Assembly: GCF_000319305.2 (NCBI RefSeq)
Contig: NZ_AMWJ02000009.1
Coordinates: 1-34,345 of the forward strand
Direction: 5' to 3'
DNA: 34,345 nt
Origin: Pseudomonas bharatica CSV86
GTDB taxonomy: Bacteria; Pseudomonadota; Gammaproteobacteria; Pseudomonadales; Pseudomonadaceae
The notes beneath the pieces were generated by a model. The model saw only the letters and a list, made by a program, of their open reading frames with translations, had not been told where the DNA came from and made no database searches. The first letter of the stretch is position 1; each line of letters starts with the position of its first letter. This document shows positions 25,757 through 33,757 of the stretch, one piece after another. A program made the translations under genes and the position numbers.

Positions 25757-27018
25757 ATGAAACATGCACCTTGCGCTACCCGAGTCATGCTGCCGCTTGG
25801 CCTGGCCGTTGCCAGCCCGTCGCTGATGGCGGCCGAGGCGGACTTCTTCAAGGATTCCACCGCCACCCTGACCACCCGCAACTACTACTTCAGCCGCGAC
25901 TTCTCCGACATCGTCGGGGCCAACCGGCAGTCGAAGGCCGAGGAGTGGGCCCAGGGCTTCATCCTCAGCTTCAAGTCCGGCTACACCCCGGGCACCATCG
26001 GCTTCGGCGTGGATGCCATTGGCCTGCTTGGGGTCAAACTCGACAGCAGCCCGGACCGCGCCAACACCGGCCTGCTGCCTATGCAGGAAGACGGCGAGGC
26101 GGCCGACAACTACAGCCGCCTGGGCCTGACCCTCAAGGCGCGGCTGTCGAAGACCGAGCTGAAGTTCGGCGAGCTGCAGCCCAACCTGCCGGTGCTGGCC
26201 TTCAGCGATATCCGCCTGTTGCCGCCGACCTACCAGGGCGTGGCCGTCAGCTCGGCGGAAATCGACGGGCTGACCTTGCAGGCCGGCCACCTCAAGTCCA
26301 CCCACCTGCGCAATGAAAGCGGCGACGGCAAGATGTCCGCCATGCTCGGCCACGTGCCGCAGCGCCAGGCGCAAAGCGATGGGTTCAACTTGCCGGTGCC
26401 GACTACGCCTTCAACGGCAACCGCACCACGGCGAGCCTGTGGTACGGCCAGCTCGAAGACATCTATGAACAGGGTTTCCTCGGCCTCAAGCATTCGCAGC
26501 CGCTGGGCGATTGGGTCCTGGGCGCCAACCTCGGTTATTACACGGCGCGCGAAGACGGTGATGCGCTGCTCGGCAACATCGACAACCAGGCGCTGTTCTC
26601 GCTGCTCTCGGCCAAGCGCGGCGGCCATACCTTCTACATCGGCTACCAGGCCATGTACGGTGACAGCCCGTTCCGCGGGTATTCGCCAACATCACCCGCT
26701 GGGCAACGAAGTGCCGACCTACGAGTTCGCCTACACCGACGAGCGTTCCTGGCAGGCGCGCTACGACTACGACTTTGCCGCCATGGGCGTTCCCGGCCTG
26801 ACTGCCGGGGTGCGCTATATCACTGGCGACAACGTCGATACCGGGCGCGGTTTCGAAGGCAAGGACCGCGAGCGCGACCTGGATATCGCCTATGTGGTGC
26901 AGAGCGGCGTGCTGGGGGCCTCGGCATTCGCGTGCGCAATGCCGTGGCCCGTTCCAACTACCGCAGCGACATCGACGAGAACCGGCTGATCTTCACCTAC
27001 ACCTGGAAGTTGCTCTGA
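25757..27018 (+). CDS. benF: BenF, OprD-family benzoate porin (frameshifted)
   Basis: This is an outer-membrane channel of the OprD family, expected to admit benzoate. MKHAPCATRVMLPLGLAVAS followed by LMAAEADF is a signal peptide with a cleavage site near LMA-A. The mature barrel shows RNYYFSRDFSD, AEEWAQGFILSFKSGYTPGT, LPVLAFSDIRLLPPTYQG, TTASLWYGQLEDIYEQGFLG and ARYDYDFAAMGVPGLTAGVR, and ends FTYTWKLL, with the terminal aromatic/hydrophobic pattern of outer-membrane barrels. One-base breaks lie near 26398, 26683 and 26930. The length is about 421 residues. It ends seven bases short of the stop codon of the convergent operon that follows. Confidence 0.93.
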
Positions 27019-27025
27019 AGGCAGG

Positions 27026-27892
27026 CTACGCCAGCTTCAGCATCTCCCGGGCATGCCCGCGACCGACCTGCAACGCCCGCTCGCGATCGAGCCCCATGCG
27101 CTCGAACCACAGCAGGCTGTCCACCTGCCATTGCTCGATGTCCGGCTGCGAGGTCTGGCCCAGGTCGGAACTGTAGAGCGCGCGGGGCACTTCGCGCAGC
27201 ACCCTGGCGAAGTCATCCCAGCCCTGGTAGCCGAGCAGGTAGGTGAGGGCGGTCTGCTCGGTGTACACCATGGGCGCCCGGGCCAGTTCCAGCAGGGCCT
27301 CGGCATCGAGGCCGGTGAGCGGGTTGGCCGGCTGGTTGAGCATCAGCCGGGGTACCTCCAGTTGCTGCGCCGCCTCGATCAGCAGGCGCACCTCATGGGC
27401 GTCGGCATGGCCGCTGGAAATCACGATGGGGTAGTCCCGGGCCATGCGCAGCACGTCCAGGGTCTGCGCGTTGAGGCGGCCTTCGTGGCTGACGGTGAGG
27501 GGCTTGATCGGATGCTCGTCGAGGATCCAGTGCGCGCTGTTGCGCTTGAGCCGCGACTGGTGGGCACGGCCGGTGACGGTCGGCAGGTGCACGATCAGCC
27601 GGGCGTCGCTGTCGCCGTGCTGGCAGAGCGAACGCTGGACGACACGGAAGTCGATGCCGCCGGCAATCTCGTTGAGCACCACCGAGCCGGACACCGGCAA
27701 ACCCTCCTGGCGGGCTTCCCAGGCCTGGGCGGCGGTGCAGCCCAGGTGATTCTTCAACACCACCCAGCCGTTCAGCGCGGCGTAGCGCCGACCGGCCTCG
27801 ATCACCCCATGACGCCGGACAAAGGCGTCGGGGCCGGCGTGATAGTGCACATCGATGAATTCGGCGTCGAGCAGGCTTGGCGTGGGATTCAT
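27026..27892 (-). CDS. DUF6282-type, amidohydrolase-like protein (last gene of unknown operon)
   Basis: The intact 288-residue protein starts MNPTPSLLDAEFIDVHYHAG with an H-x-H pair (His-16, His-18) of metal-dependent hydrolases. It continues GWVVLKNHLGCTAAQAWEAR, SGSVVLNEIAGGIDFRVVQR and ISSGHADAHEVRLLIEAAQQ with another candidate ligand His, then LYSSDLGQTSQPDIEQWQVD with a late Asp. That order fits a TIM-barrel amidohydrolase fold; I associate it with the DUF6282 family, whose substrates are not established. Its ATG overlaps the stop codon of the preceding hydrolase-fold gene as ATGA. A hydrolytic step on a lactone, amide or cyclic imide is inference. Confidence 0.7.
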   Translation of the reverse strand: MNPTPSLLDAEFIDVHYHAGPDAFVRRHGVIEAGRRYAALNGWVVLKNHLGCTAAQAWEARQEGLPVSGSVVLNEIAGGIDFRVVQRSLCQHGDSDARLIVHLPTVTGRAHQSRLKRNSAHWILDEHPIKPLTVSHEGRLNAQTLDVLRMARDYPIVISSGHADAHEVRLLIEAAQQLEVPRLMLNQPANPLTGLDAEALLELARAPMVYTEQTALTYLLGYQGWDDFARVLREVPRALYSSDLGQTSQPDIEQWQVDSLLWFERMGLDRERALQVGRGHAREMLKLA

Positions 27893-28668
27893 GCGGCCAC
27901 CTCCAGGTCGATGCCCAGGTGCTCGCGCACGCTGCGCAGGACCAGCCCCGGCGCATCGAGCAGCGGGCGCATGCCGCCACCGGGAATGGCCAGGCGATGC
28001 TGGCGCGCCCGCGCATGGGTGTGCACGTTGATGCTGCGTACCAGTTGCGATTGCTCGCCATAGACCGTCAGCAAGCTGCCGCCGAAGGCTTCGCTGGCCT
28101 GGCGCACATCGAGGCGGTTGAGCAGGCGGAAGCCCAAGTGCAGGCGCCGGGCCTGCAGCGCGGCACTGGCCGGATCGACCTCGATCGGCCCGCTGGGTTG
28201 TATCCGCGAGGCCGGCTGCACCCATTCATCGAGCAGTTGCAGGGCCCGCTCGAGCTCGCCGAGCTGGGCCAGGTCGGCCATCCGCCCGAGGCGGCCGTCG
28301 AGGATGCCGTCGGCCAGTGCGGGCGAGGACAGCAGCAGCACCTTGCCGATCTGCTGGCCGATGGGCAGGCCGAGCAGGCTCTGCACCAGCGCGCCGCCCA
28401 GGGCCGAGCCGGCGAGCAGGTCGATGCGCCCCAGCGTCGTCAGTTCCGCGTGCCAGCGTTGGGCGAACGCCGGCAGCGATTCGTCCTCGTCGTCCAGCAG
28501 CGACAGGGTGTCGAACACCAGTACCCGGTAGCCGGCCTTGACCAGCGGCGCGATCATCGGCTCGAAGAACCGGCCTTCATCCCACACCGGCATGACCGGC
28601 GACATGACCACCGCCAGCAGGCTGCCATCGCCCCATTGCCGGCTTGTAGCGGTTGAGCGTTGCGTCAT
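27889..28668 (-). CDS. Alpha/beta-hydrolase-fold protein lacking the visible catalytic triad
   Basis: The 259-residue protein starts MTQRSTATSRQWGDGSLLAV, five bases after GGAGG (an ATG one codon earlier, 28671, is possible). It has the hydrolase-fold layout: YRVLVFDTLSLLDDEDE, LTTLGRIDLLAGSALGG, GKVLLLSSPALADGI, SLLTVYGEQSQLVRS and LAIPGGGMRPLLDAPGLVL. In the nucleophile elbow, where relatives have G-H-S-x-G-G, it has G-S-A-L-G-G with Ala-89 instead of Ser. The acid position has Ser-207 and the His position Met-233. The frame is uninterrupted and the bases around each position are unambiguous. It may be a pseudoenzyme, a binding protein or use other residues. It is coupled to both neighbours in the operon. 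Confidence 0.75.
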   Translation of the reverse strand: MTQRSTATSRQWGDGSLLAVVMSPVMPVWDEGRFFEPMIAPLVKAGYRVLVFDTLSLLDDEDESLPAFAQRWHAELTTLGRIDLLAGSALGGALVQSLLGLPIGQQIGKVLLLSSPALADGILDGRLGRMADLAQLGELERALQLLDEWVQPASRIQPSGPIEVDPASAALQARRLHLGFRLLNRLDVRQASEAFGGSLLTVYGEQSQLVRSINVHTHARARQHRLAIPGGGMRPLLDAPGLVLRSVREHLGIDLEVAA

Positions 28669-28682
28669 CATGGCCTCCGCGC

Positions 28683-29671
28683 TCAGGCGATCTTGTCCAG
28701 CGCCAACAGTCGCTGACCGTTGCGCAGGATGCGGGTGGTGTCTTCCAGCAGGTCGCTGACGATCTGCCGCGCGGGCTTGATGTCGCCGACCAGGTCCAGC
28801 ACTTCGCCGGCCCAGATCACCCGCTGTTCGAGGTCGTCGGCGAGCACGGCCGGGCGTAGTCCTGGCGCACCGACTCCGGCGCTTCGGCCAGCGCGTCGTC
28901 ACGCCCCAGCCAGGCGTCCGAGAAGCGGTTGGCGATGGCCCGGCCGCTGTACTGCTCGGGCCATTCGATGCCACGCACGCGGTCGAAGATCCGCGTGCGC
29001 ACGGTGTCGGAGGTGGCAGACTCGATCAGCCGGCGCTTGAAGGCATCCGAAGGCAGGGCTTCCTCGGAGGCCAGGAAGCGGGTGCCGAGCATCACGCCAT
29101 CGGCGCCCAGCACCAGGGCCGCGGCCACGCCACGGCCGTCTGCGATGCCGCCAGCGGCGATCAGCGGCACCCGGTCGCCGACCAGGTCCTGCACCGCGGG
29201 CAGCAACGGCAGCAGGCCGCGGCGCAGGCTGTGTCCACCGGCTTCGGCGCCCTGCACGATCAGCGCGTCGGCGCCGGCATCCACGGCGGCGCGAGCCTGG
29301 TCCAGTTCGTGGATCTGCACGATGGCCTTGGCGCCGCCGCGGTGGATGGTCGGGATGAAGTCCGCCGGGTTGCCGAACGACAGGGCAACGACGTCGGGGC
29401 GATAGTCCAGGGCCAGGTCCAGCAGGGCCATGTTGCGGGCCACGGTGAACATCACCAGGCCGACGCCCCAGGGCTGTTCCAGTTCGCGCATGGGGGCCAG
29501 TTCGGTGCGCATCCATTGTTCGTCGCCGTAGCTGGCGCCGACCAGGCCCAGGCCGCCGGCCCGCGACACCGCACTGGCCAGCCTGGCGCCGGAGGCGCCG
29601 CCCATGGGCGCGAGGATGATCGGGTTGCGGATGTTCAGGCTTCGGGTAATACGGGTATCGAGATCAGTCAT
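28683..29671 (-). CDS. Nitronate monooxygenase-type FMN enzyme (one frameshift)
   Basis: The protein of about 329 residues starts MTDLDTRITRSLNIRNPIIL, then APMGGASGARLASAVSRAGG, LSFGNPADFIPTIHRGGA, ADALIVQGAEAGGHSLRRGL, LIAAGGIADGRGVAAALVLG and GVMLGTRFLASEEALPS. These are the FMN-binding TIM-barrel motifs of the nitronate monooxygenase / 2-nitropropane dioxygenase family, including the GAEAGGH segment. A lost G near 28858 shifts the frame, and the end is recovered as ILRNGQRLLALDKIA at 28683. The family covers nitronate oxidation, enoyl reduction and quinone reduction, so the reaction here is open. AGGAG precedes the start. Confidence 0.82.
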
Positions 29672-29725
29672 GTCAACGCTCCTGTTGAGGTGGCGGCAGC
29701 CGTGCCTGCCGCCCGGGTCGGTCCG

Positions 29726-30094
29726 TCACTCGGCGAGGGCAGCCACGGTCAGCGCCTGCGGGATGTAGTCGCTGACGTGGTAAAGGTGGAACTCCCAGGT
29801 GCCGGTGTTTTTCAGGCCGTTGTAGCGGGACAGGAACTCCTCGTCGTGGAACAGCGAATCGAAGGCGTCCTGGCTGCTCCATTGCGCCTGGTTGATCACG
29901 GTCTTGCCGTCGGTGCTTTTGTACAGCCGGCTCCACTGGAAGGCCGGGTAGGTGCGCGCCACGTACTGCACGGTGTCGCGCAGTACTTGCAGGGCAGCAT
30001 CCTGCTGGCCCGGGTTCACGTGCACCACGTTCACCAGGAAGATGGCCTGGTCTTCGCCCGGTTGCGGGGCCTGGAACTGTTCGATCTGGGTCAT
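29726..30094 (-). CDS. ABM-domain (dimeric alpha-beta barrel) protein
   Basis: The intact 122-residue ORF starts MTQIEQFQAPQPGEDQAIFL eight bases after AAGGAG. The core is FLVNVVHVNPGQQDAALQVL, WSRLYKSTDGKTVINQAQWS and SQDAFDSLFHDEEFLSRYNG, the pattern of antibiotic-biosynthesis-monooxygenase (ABM) domains, which are small ferredoxin-like dimers. Members include cofactor-free monooxygenases and non-catalytic partners. It lies between the flavin reductase and the nitronate-monooxygenase-type genes, so it probably acts on, or assists with, the oxygenated product. No specific substrate can be assigned. Confidence 0.75.
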   Translation of the reverse strand: MTQIEQFQAPQPGEDQAIFLVNVVHVNPGQQDAALQVLRDTVQYVARTYPAFQWSRLYKSTDGKTVINQAQWSSQDAFDSLFHDEEFLSRYNGLKNTGTWEFHLYHVSDYIPQALTVAALAE

Positions 30095-30123
30095 GGGTGT
30101 CGCTCCTTGATAGGTGTGAAGGT

Positions 30124-30684
30124 TCATTGCGCCAGCCGGGCGGAGATCGCCGGGCTGCCGTTTTCCCAAAGCAGGGGGTTGATGGATTCTGCGAAGCGCA
30201 CTTCGTCGACGCGGCCGATGATCACGTCGTGGGAGCCATAGTCGACGCGTCGGTCCAGGGTGCAGACCAGGCTCGATTGCGCATCCGCCAGGCAGGGCAG
30301 GCCCTGGATGTCTTCCCAGTGGCCATGGGCGAAGCGCTCCGGACCCTTGACCTGACCGGCGAACACCGGCACCAGATGGCTGTGGCGGGCGCTCAGCAGG
30401 TTGACGCTGAAGCGCCCGGAGAGGGTCAGCGGGCTGTGCAGGCTGGCCGAGCGGTTGACGCAGATCAGCAGCGCCGGCGGCGTGGTGCTGACCGAGACAA
30501 CCGCCGTGGCGACCATGCCCACCGGGTCGTCGCCGTCGCGGCTGGCGATGATCGCCACGCTCGAGGTCAGCCGGCGCATGGCGCTCTTGAAGCGATCGGC
30601 GAGTTCGAGGGCATCGTCCTCGCCGTCGACCGGCAGGTGCGCGAGCGCACCGGCAACAGCCTGGGCCTGTGGGTATCCGCTCAT
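30124..30684 (-). CDS. Flavin reductase (HpaC/RutF-like), partner of the LLM monooxygenase
   Basis: The intact 186-residue protein has the flavin_reductase-like split-barrel sequence: FKSAMRRLTSSVAIIASRDG, GMVATAVVSVSTTPPALLIC, VNRSASLHSPLTLSGRFSVN and LPCLADAQSSLVCTLDRRVD, with GSHDVIIGRVDEVRFAES near the end. Such enzymes supply free reduced FMN to two-component monooxygenases. The start ATGAGC overlaps the stop of the upstream luciferase-like monooxygenase gene (ATGA), so the oxygenase and its reductase are translationally coupled, which supports their partnership. Confidence 0.88.
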   Translation of the reverse strand: MSGYPQAQAVAGALAHLPVDGEDDALELADRFKSAMRRLTSSVAIIASRDGDDPVGMVATAVVSVSTTPPALLICVNRSASLHSPLTLSGRFSVNLLSARHSHLVPVFAGQVKGPERFAHGHWEDIQGLPCLADAQSSLVCTLDRRVDYGSHDVIIGRVDEVRFAESINPLLWENGSPAISARLAQ

Positions 30685-31846
30685 GCCACCGCCTCCATGA
30701 TCCGGCCGGTTTGTACGGGGCGCGCTGTCCGGCCTGTTCCATCAGCGGCAGGACTTCCTTGACGAAACGTTGCAGGCCGCGCTGGTAGTCCAGCCAGGTC
30801 AGGTTGATGCCGTCCACGCCCAGGTCGGACCAGCGTTGCATCTGCTCGACGATCATCGGCGCGGTACCCACCAGCGGCACGCCGGCGAAGCCTGCCTTGA
30901 AATGGAAGCGGAAGCGCTCGGCATCCTCTTCGTCCTTGAACATGCCGCTCTGCACGCCGATCTCGCGGGTCACGTTGTCCAGCGCGGCGTCGTCGCCATG
31001 CCGGGTCACGTAGTAGTCGAGCTGCTCGTGGGCCTGCTCCAGGGTGTCCTCGTGGACCACATAGGCGTACACCCAGATCTGCAGGTCGCGGCCCTGCTCG
31101 CGGGCCAGGTCGCGGTAGCCCTGGATCTGCGCGCGGATGGTGTCGTCATCGTCCTCGTGCTTGAGGATCAGGAACGCGGCATCGCAATGGGTGGCACAGA
31201 ACTGCTTGCCCCGCGCCGAGCCGCCGGCGTTCATCAGGAACGGCCGGTTCAGCGGCTTGGGTTCGGAATAGCCTTGCTTGACGTTGAAGAACTCGCCCTC
31301 GTAGTCGAAGTAGCCGTTGGCTTGCCAGGCGGTCTTGGCGATCTCGATCCACTCGTCGGCGTGGTCGTAGCGTTTGTCGTGGTCGCGCTGGTGGCCGTTG
31401 AACATGCCCATCTCCTGGCCGAACCAGCCGCAGATCATGTTCAGGCCGAAACGACCGCCGCTGATATGGTCGATGGTCGCTGCCTGCTTGGCGGCGAACA
31501 GCGGGTGCACGGTGGACAGGTGCGAGGTGGTGAACAGCGCGATCTGCTCGGTGACCGAGGCCAGGCCGGCGGCCCAGGTGTAGGTTTCGTAGGAAACGCC
31601 CATGGGGTTGCTGGCGCCTTCCCAGCCACGCCAGCGGCCCACCGGCAGCAGCAGTTCGAGGCCGGCGCGGTCGGCCAGGGTGGCGATCGCCAGGTTGCTT
31701 TGCCAGTCTGCGGCACGGTGGCGTTCAGGGGCGCTGGTGAGGGTGCAGCCGCCTTCGATGTTGAAGCCGAAGACGCCAAGCTTGATCTTGTTCTTGCTGT
31801 CGCGCACCGGGTTTGGCTTGCGGATGGACGGGGTTGCATTGGTCAT
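30681..31846 (-). CDS. LLM-class flavin-dependent monooxygenase, RutA-like (one frameshift near the end)
   Basis: The protein of about 388 residues starts MTNATPSIRKPNPVRDSKNK and enters the bacterial-luciferase TIM barrel at IKLGVFGFNIEGGCTLT. Key blocks are WRGWEGASNPMGVSYETYTW, AATIDHISGGRFGLNMICGW, MGMFNGHQRDHDKRYDHADE, FFNVKQGYSEPKPLNRPFLM and NAGGSARGKQFCATHCDAAF. The order, and ISGGRFGLNxxxGW followed by a RYD segment, resembles RutA, the pyrimidine ring-opening monooxygenase, and its flavin-N5-oxide relatives. A missing base near 30725 shifts the end; in the other frame it reads TGRIMEAVA and stops in the reductase start. No other rut genes are present, so the substrate is not necessarily a pyrimidine. 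Confidence 0.88.
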
Positions 31847-31888
31847 GTCGTACGTACTCGCTGCAAGAAAAATGGAAGGGTTCGCGAC

Positions 31889-32591
31889 TCAGGCGCTGGT
31901 GCGTTTTTCGCCGCTGGAGAGCCAGGGCTGGTCATAGCGGTGCAGGGCGCGGGCCTGTTCCAGGGAATAGCCTTCGTTGACGCTCTGGATGATGTCGCGC
32001 TCGGTCTGCTCCACGGCCCGGGCGCGGCGGATCACCTCTTCGGCCTGGCCGGCGGGGATCACCAGGCAGCCGCTGCTGTCGCAGACCACCAGGTCGCCCG
32101 GGTGACCGTCACCCCCGACACCTGCACCGGCACCTGGGCAGCCTTGAGCTGCACACGGTTCTTCGCCGACTGCATGAAGCGCGCACGGCTGAACAGCGGG
32201 TAGCCCAGGCGCTGGACGGTGTCGATGTCCCGCGCCGCGCCGTCGATCAGCGTGCCGCGGATGCCGCGGCTGACCGCCACGTGGGTGAGGATGTCGCCCC
32301 AGGTGGTGCAGTCGGTGCGTCCGGGATTGCTGGAAACGATGACCGCATCGGACGGCACGTCGTCGATGTAGTTGGCGGCGTTCCTGAAGCCGCTGCGTTC
32401 CTGCACCGGTTCGTACAGCACGGTGTAGGCAAAGCCGACGCAGCGGGTGCGGGGACTTGCTGGTGCAAGCCGGCCAGGCCGCCGGAGATACCCAGGCTGT
32501 CGAGGGCATCCGACAGGCTGGCGGTATCCAGCGCTTCGCAGGCCTTGAGCAGGGCAGGGTCCTGGCGGACGGGCGACGTGATTGCGTTCAT
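31889..32591 (-). CDS. RraA-like aldolase/decarboxylase (two frameshifts)
   Basis: The protein of about 234 residues starts MNAITSPVRQDPALLKACEA and reads LDTASLSDALDSLGISGGLA. After a break near 32455 it continues CVGFAYTVLYEPVQ, DAVIVSSNPGRTDCTTWGDI and RGIRGTLIDGAARDIDTVQR. After a second break near 32100 come HPGDLVVCDSSGCLVIPAGQ and AEEVIRRA. GTLIDGAARD is the metal- and pyruvate-binding motif of the RraA-like 4-hydroxy-4-methyl-2-oxoglutarate/CHA aldolase group, which also decarboxylate oxaloacetate. A catabolic C-C lyase is more likely than an RNase E regulator because it sits in a catabolic operon. Its ATG overlaps the stop of the dehydrogenase gene upstream. Confidence 0.8.
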
Positions 32592-33757
32592 GCGTGGGCT
32601 CCTGTGTTCACGGTGTGCGGGGTGCGGCTGGCGCCGGCGTCGAGCTTCGCGGCCCATTCGAGGGTCTGCCGGACGATCACCGTTGCCACCTCGAAGGTGT
32701 TGGCGGTGCCGCCCAGGTCGTAGGTGCGGCAGGCGCTGCGTGCCACCTGGGCCACGGCGTTGCGGATCGCCAGGGCGGCCTGGGCATGGCCCAGGTGTTC
32801 GAGCAACAGGGCGACGGTGAGGAACATCGCGCTCGGGTTGGCCCGGTTCTGCCGGCATAGGCGGGCGCGCTGCCATGCACCGGCTCGAAATAGGCACCCT
32901 GGGCGCCGATGTTGGCGCTGGGCGCCAGGCCCAGGCCGCCCATCACGCCGGCACCGAGGTCGGAGAGGATGTCGCGAACATGTTTTCCGCCACCACCACG
33001 CCGAAGCGCTCGGGGCGGCGCACCATCCACAGGGCGACGGCATCGACGTTGTCGATGGCGAAGCCGATGTCGGGGTAGTCCGCCGCGACCGTTTCCAGGA
33101 TGTCGCGGGCGAACGCGCCGCTGTAGCGCAGCACGTTGGGCTTGTCCGCCAGGGTGACCCGGTCATGCCCCTGCTCGCGGGCATGCTCGAAGGCGAAGCG
33201 GAACAGGCGCGTCAGCCCGGCGCGGGTCTGCAGGCGCACGGTCATGGTGGCGTCGTCCAGCCCGGCGGGTCCAGGCCGCGCCGTTGCGCTCGCGCTCCTC
33301 GAGAATCGGCGCGAAGGCCTCGGGAATGCTGGCGAAATCCAGCCCGCGTACAGGCCCTCGGTATTTTCGCGGATCACCGAGAAGCGGTAGCGGTTATCGC
33401 CCAGCACATCGGTCACCGGCCGCACATTGGCGAACAGGCCAAGTTTCTGGCGCAACTGGATCACCGGCGAAACATACACTTTTCCACGCCCGCGAAGTGC
33501 CTCTGGAAGTTCCGCTTCGGCTTCGCGCAGGGGTTTGCTGGTGATCGCTCCCAATAAGGTCGCATCACTGGACTCGATCAGTTTCCAAGTGTTATCGGGA
33601 ATGCAGTTTCTTCCTTCTGCCAGCAACTCCAGCCGATGTCTCCGAAACTCAGGTCAATCGGAAGATTCAAGGCTTCGAATAAGGGAAGTACCGCTTCGGT
33701 TACTTCGATGCCGATACCGTCGCCGGGCAATACTGCAACTTTCTGGCGCTGGCTCAT
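32588..33757 (-). CDS. Isocitrate/isopropylmalate dehydrogenase-family, NAD-dependent (frameshifted)
   Basis: This is a beta-decarboxylating hydroxyacid dehydrogenase of about 390 residues. It begins MSQRQKVAVLPGDGIGIEVT and continues WKLIESSDATLLGAITSKPL, YVSPVIQLRQKLGLFANVRP, SVIRENTEGLYAG, LADKPNVLRYSGAFARDILE, IDNVDAVALWMVRRPERFGV and AENMFGDILSDLGAG, then YFEPVHGSAPAYAGQNRANP. The RENTEG loop and the PVHGSAP motif are family signatures. RENTEGLYAG points away from true LeuB and nearer to tartrate/homoisocitrate-type members. Frame breaks lie near 33635, 33345, 33265, 32975 and 32855. The end (TGAHA) overlaps the rraA-like start as ATGA; the start shares one base with the stop of the upstream aldolase gene (TAATG). 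Confidence 0.82.

Noticed and set aside
27053..28063. 336-codon open frame on the plus strand
   Set aside because: Mirror of the DUF6282-type gene; no ribosome-binding site or domain, and the minus-strand frames overlap in an operon-like way.
30770..32203. 477-codon open frame on the plus strand
   Set aside because: It lies antisense to the LLM monooxygenase and part of the rraA-like gene. Its composition (Val, Ala, Gly, His rich) is typical of a mirror frame of GC-rich coding DNA, and the minus-strand products match known families.
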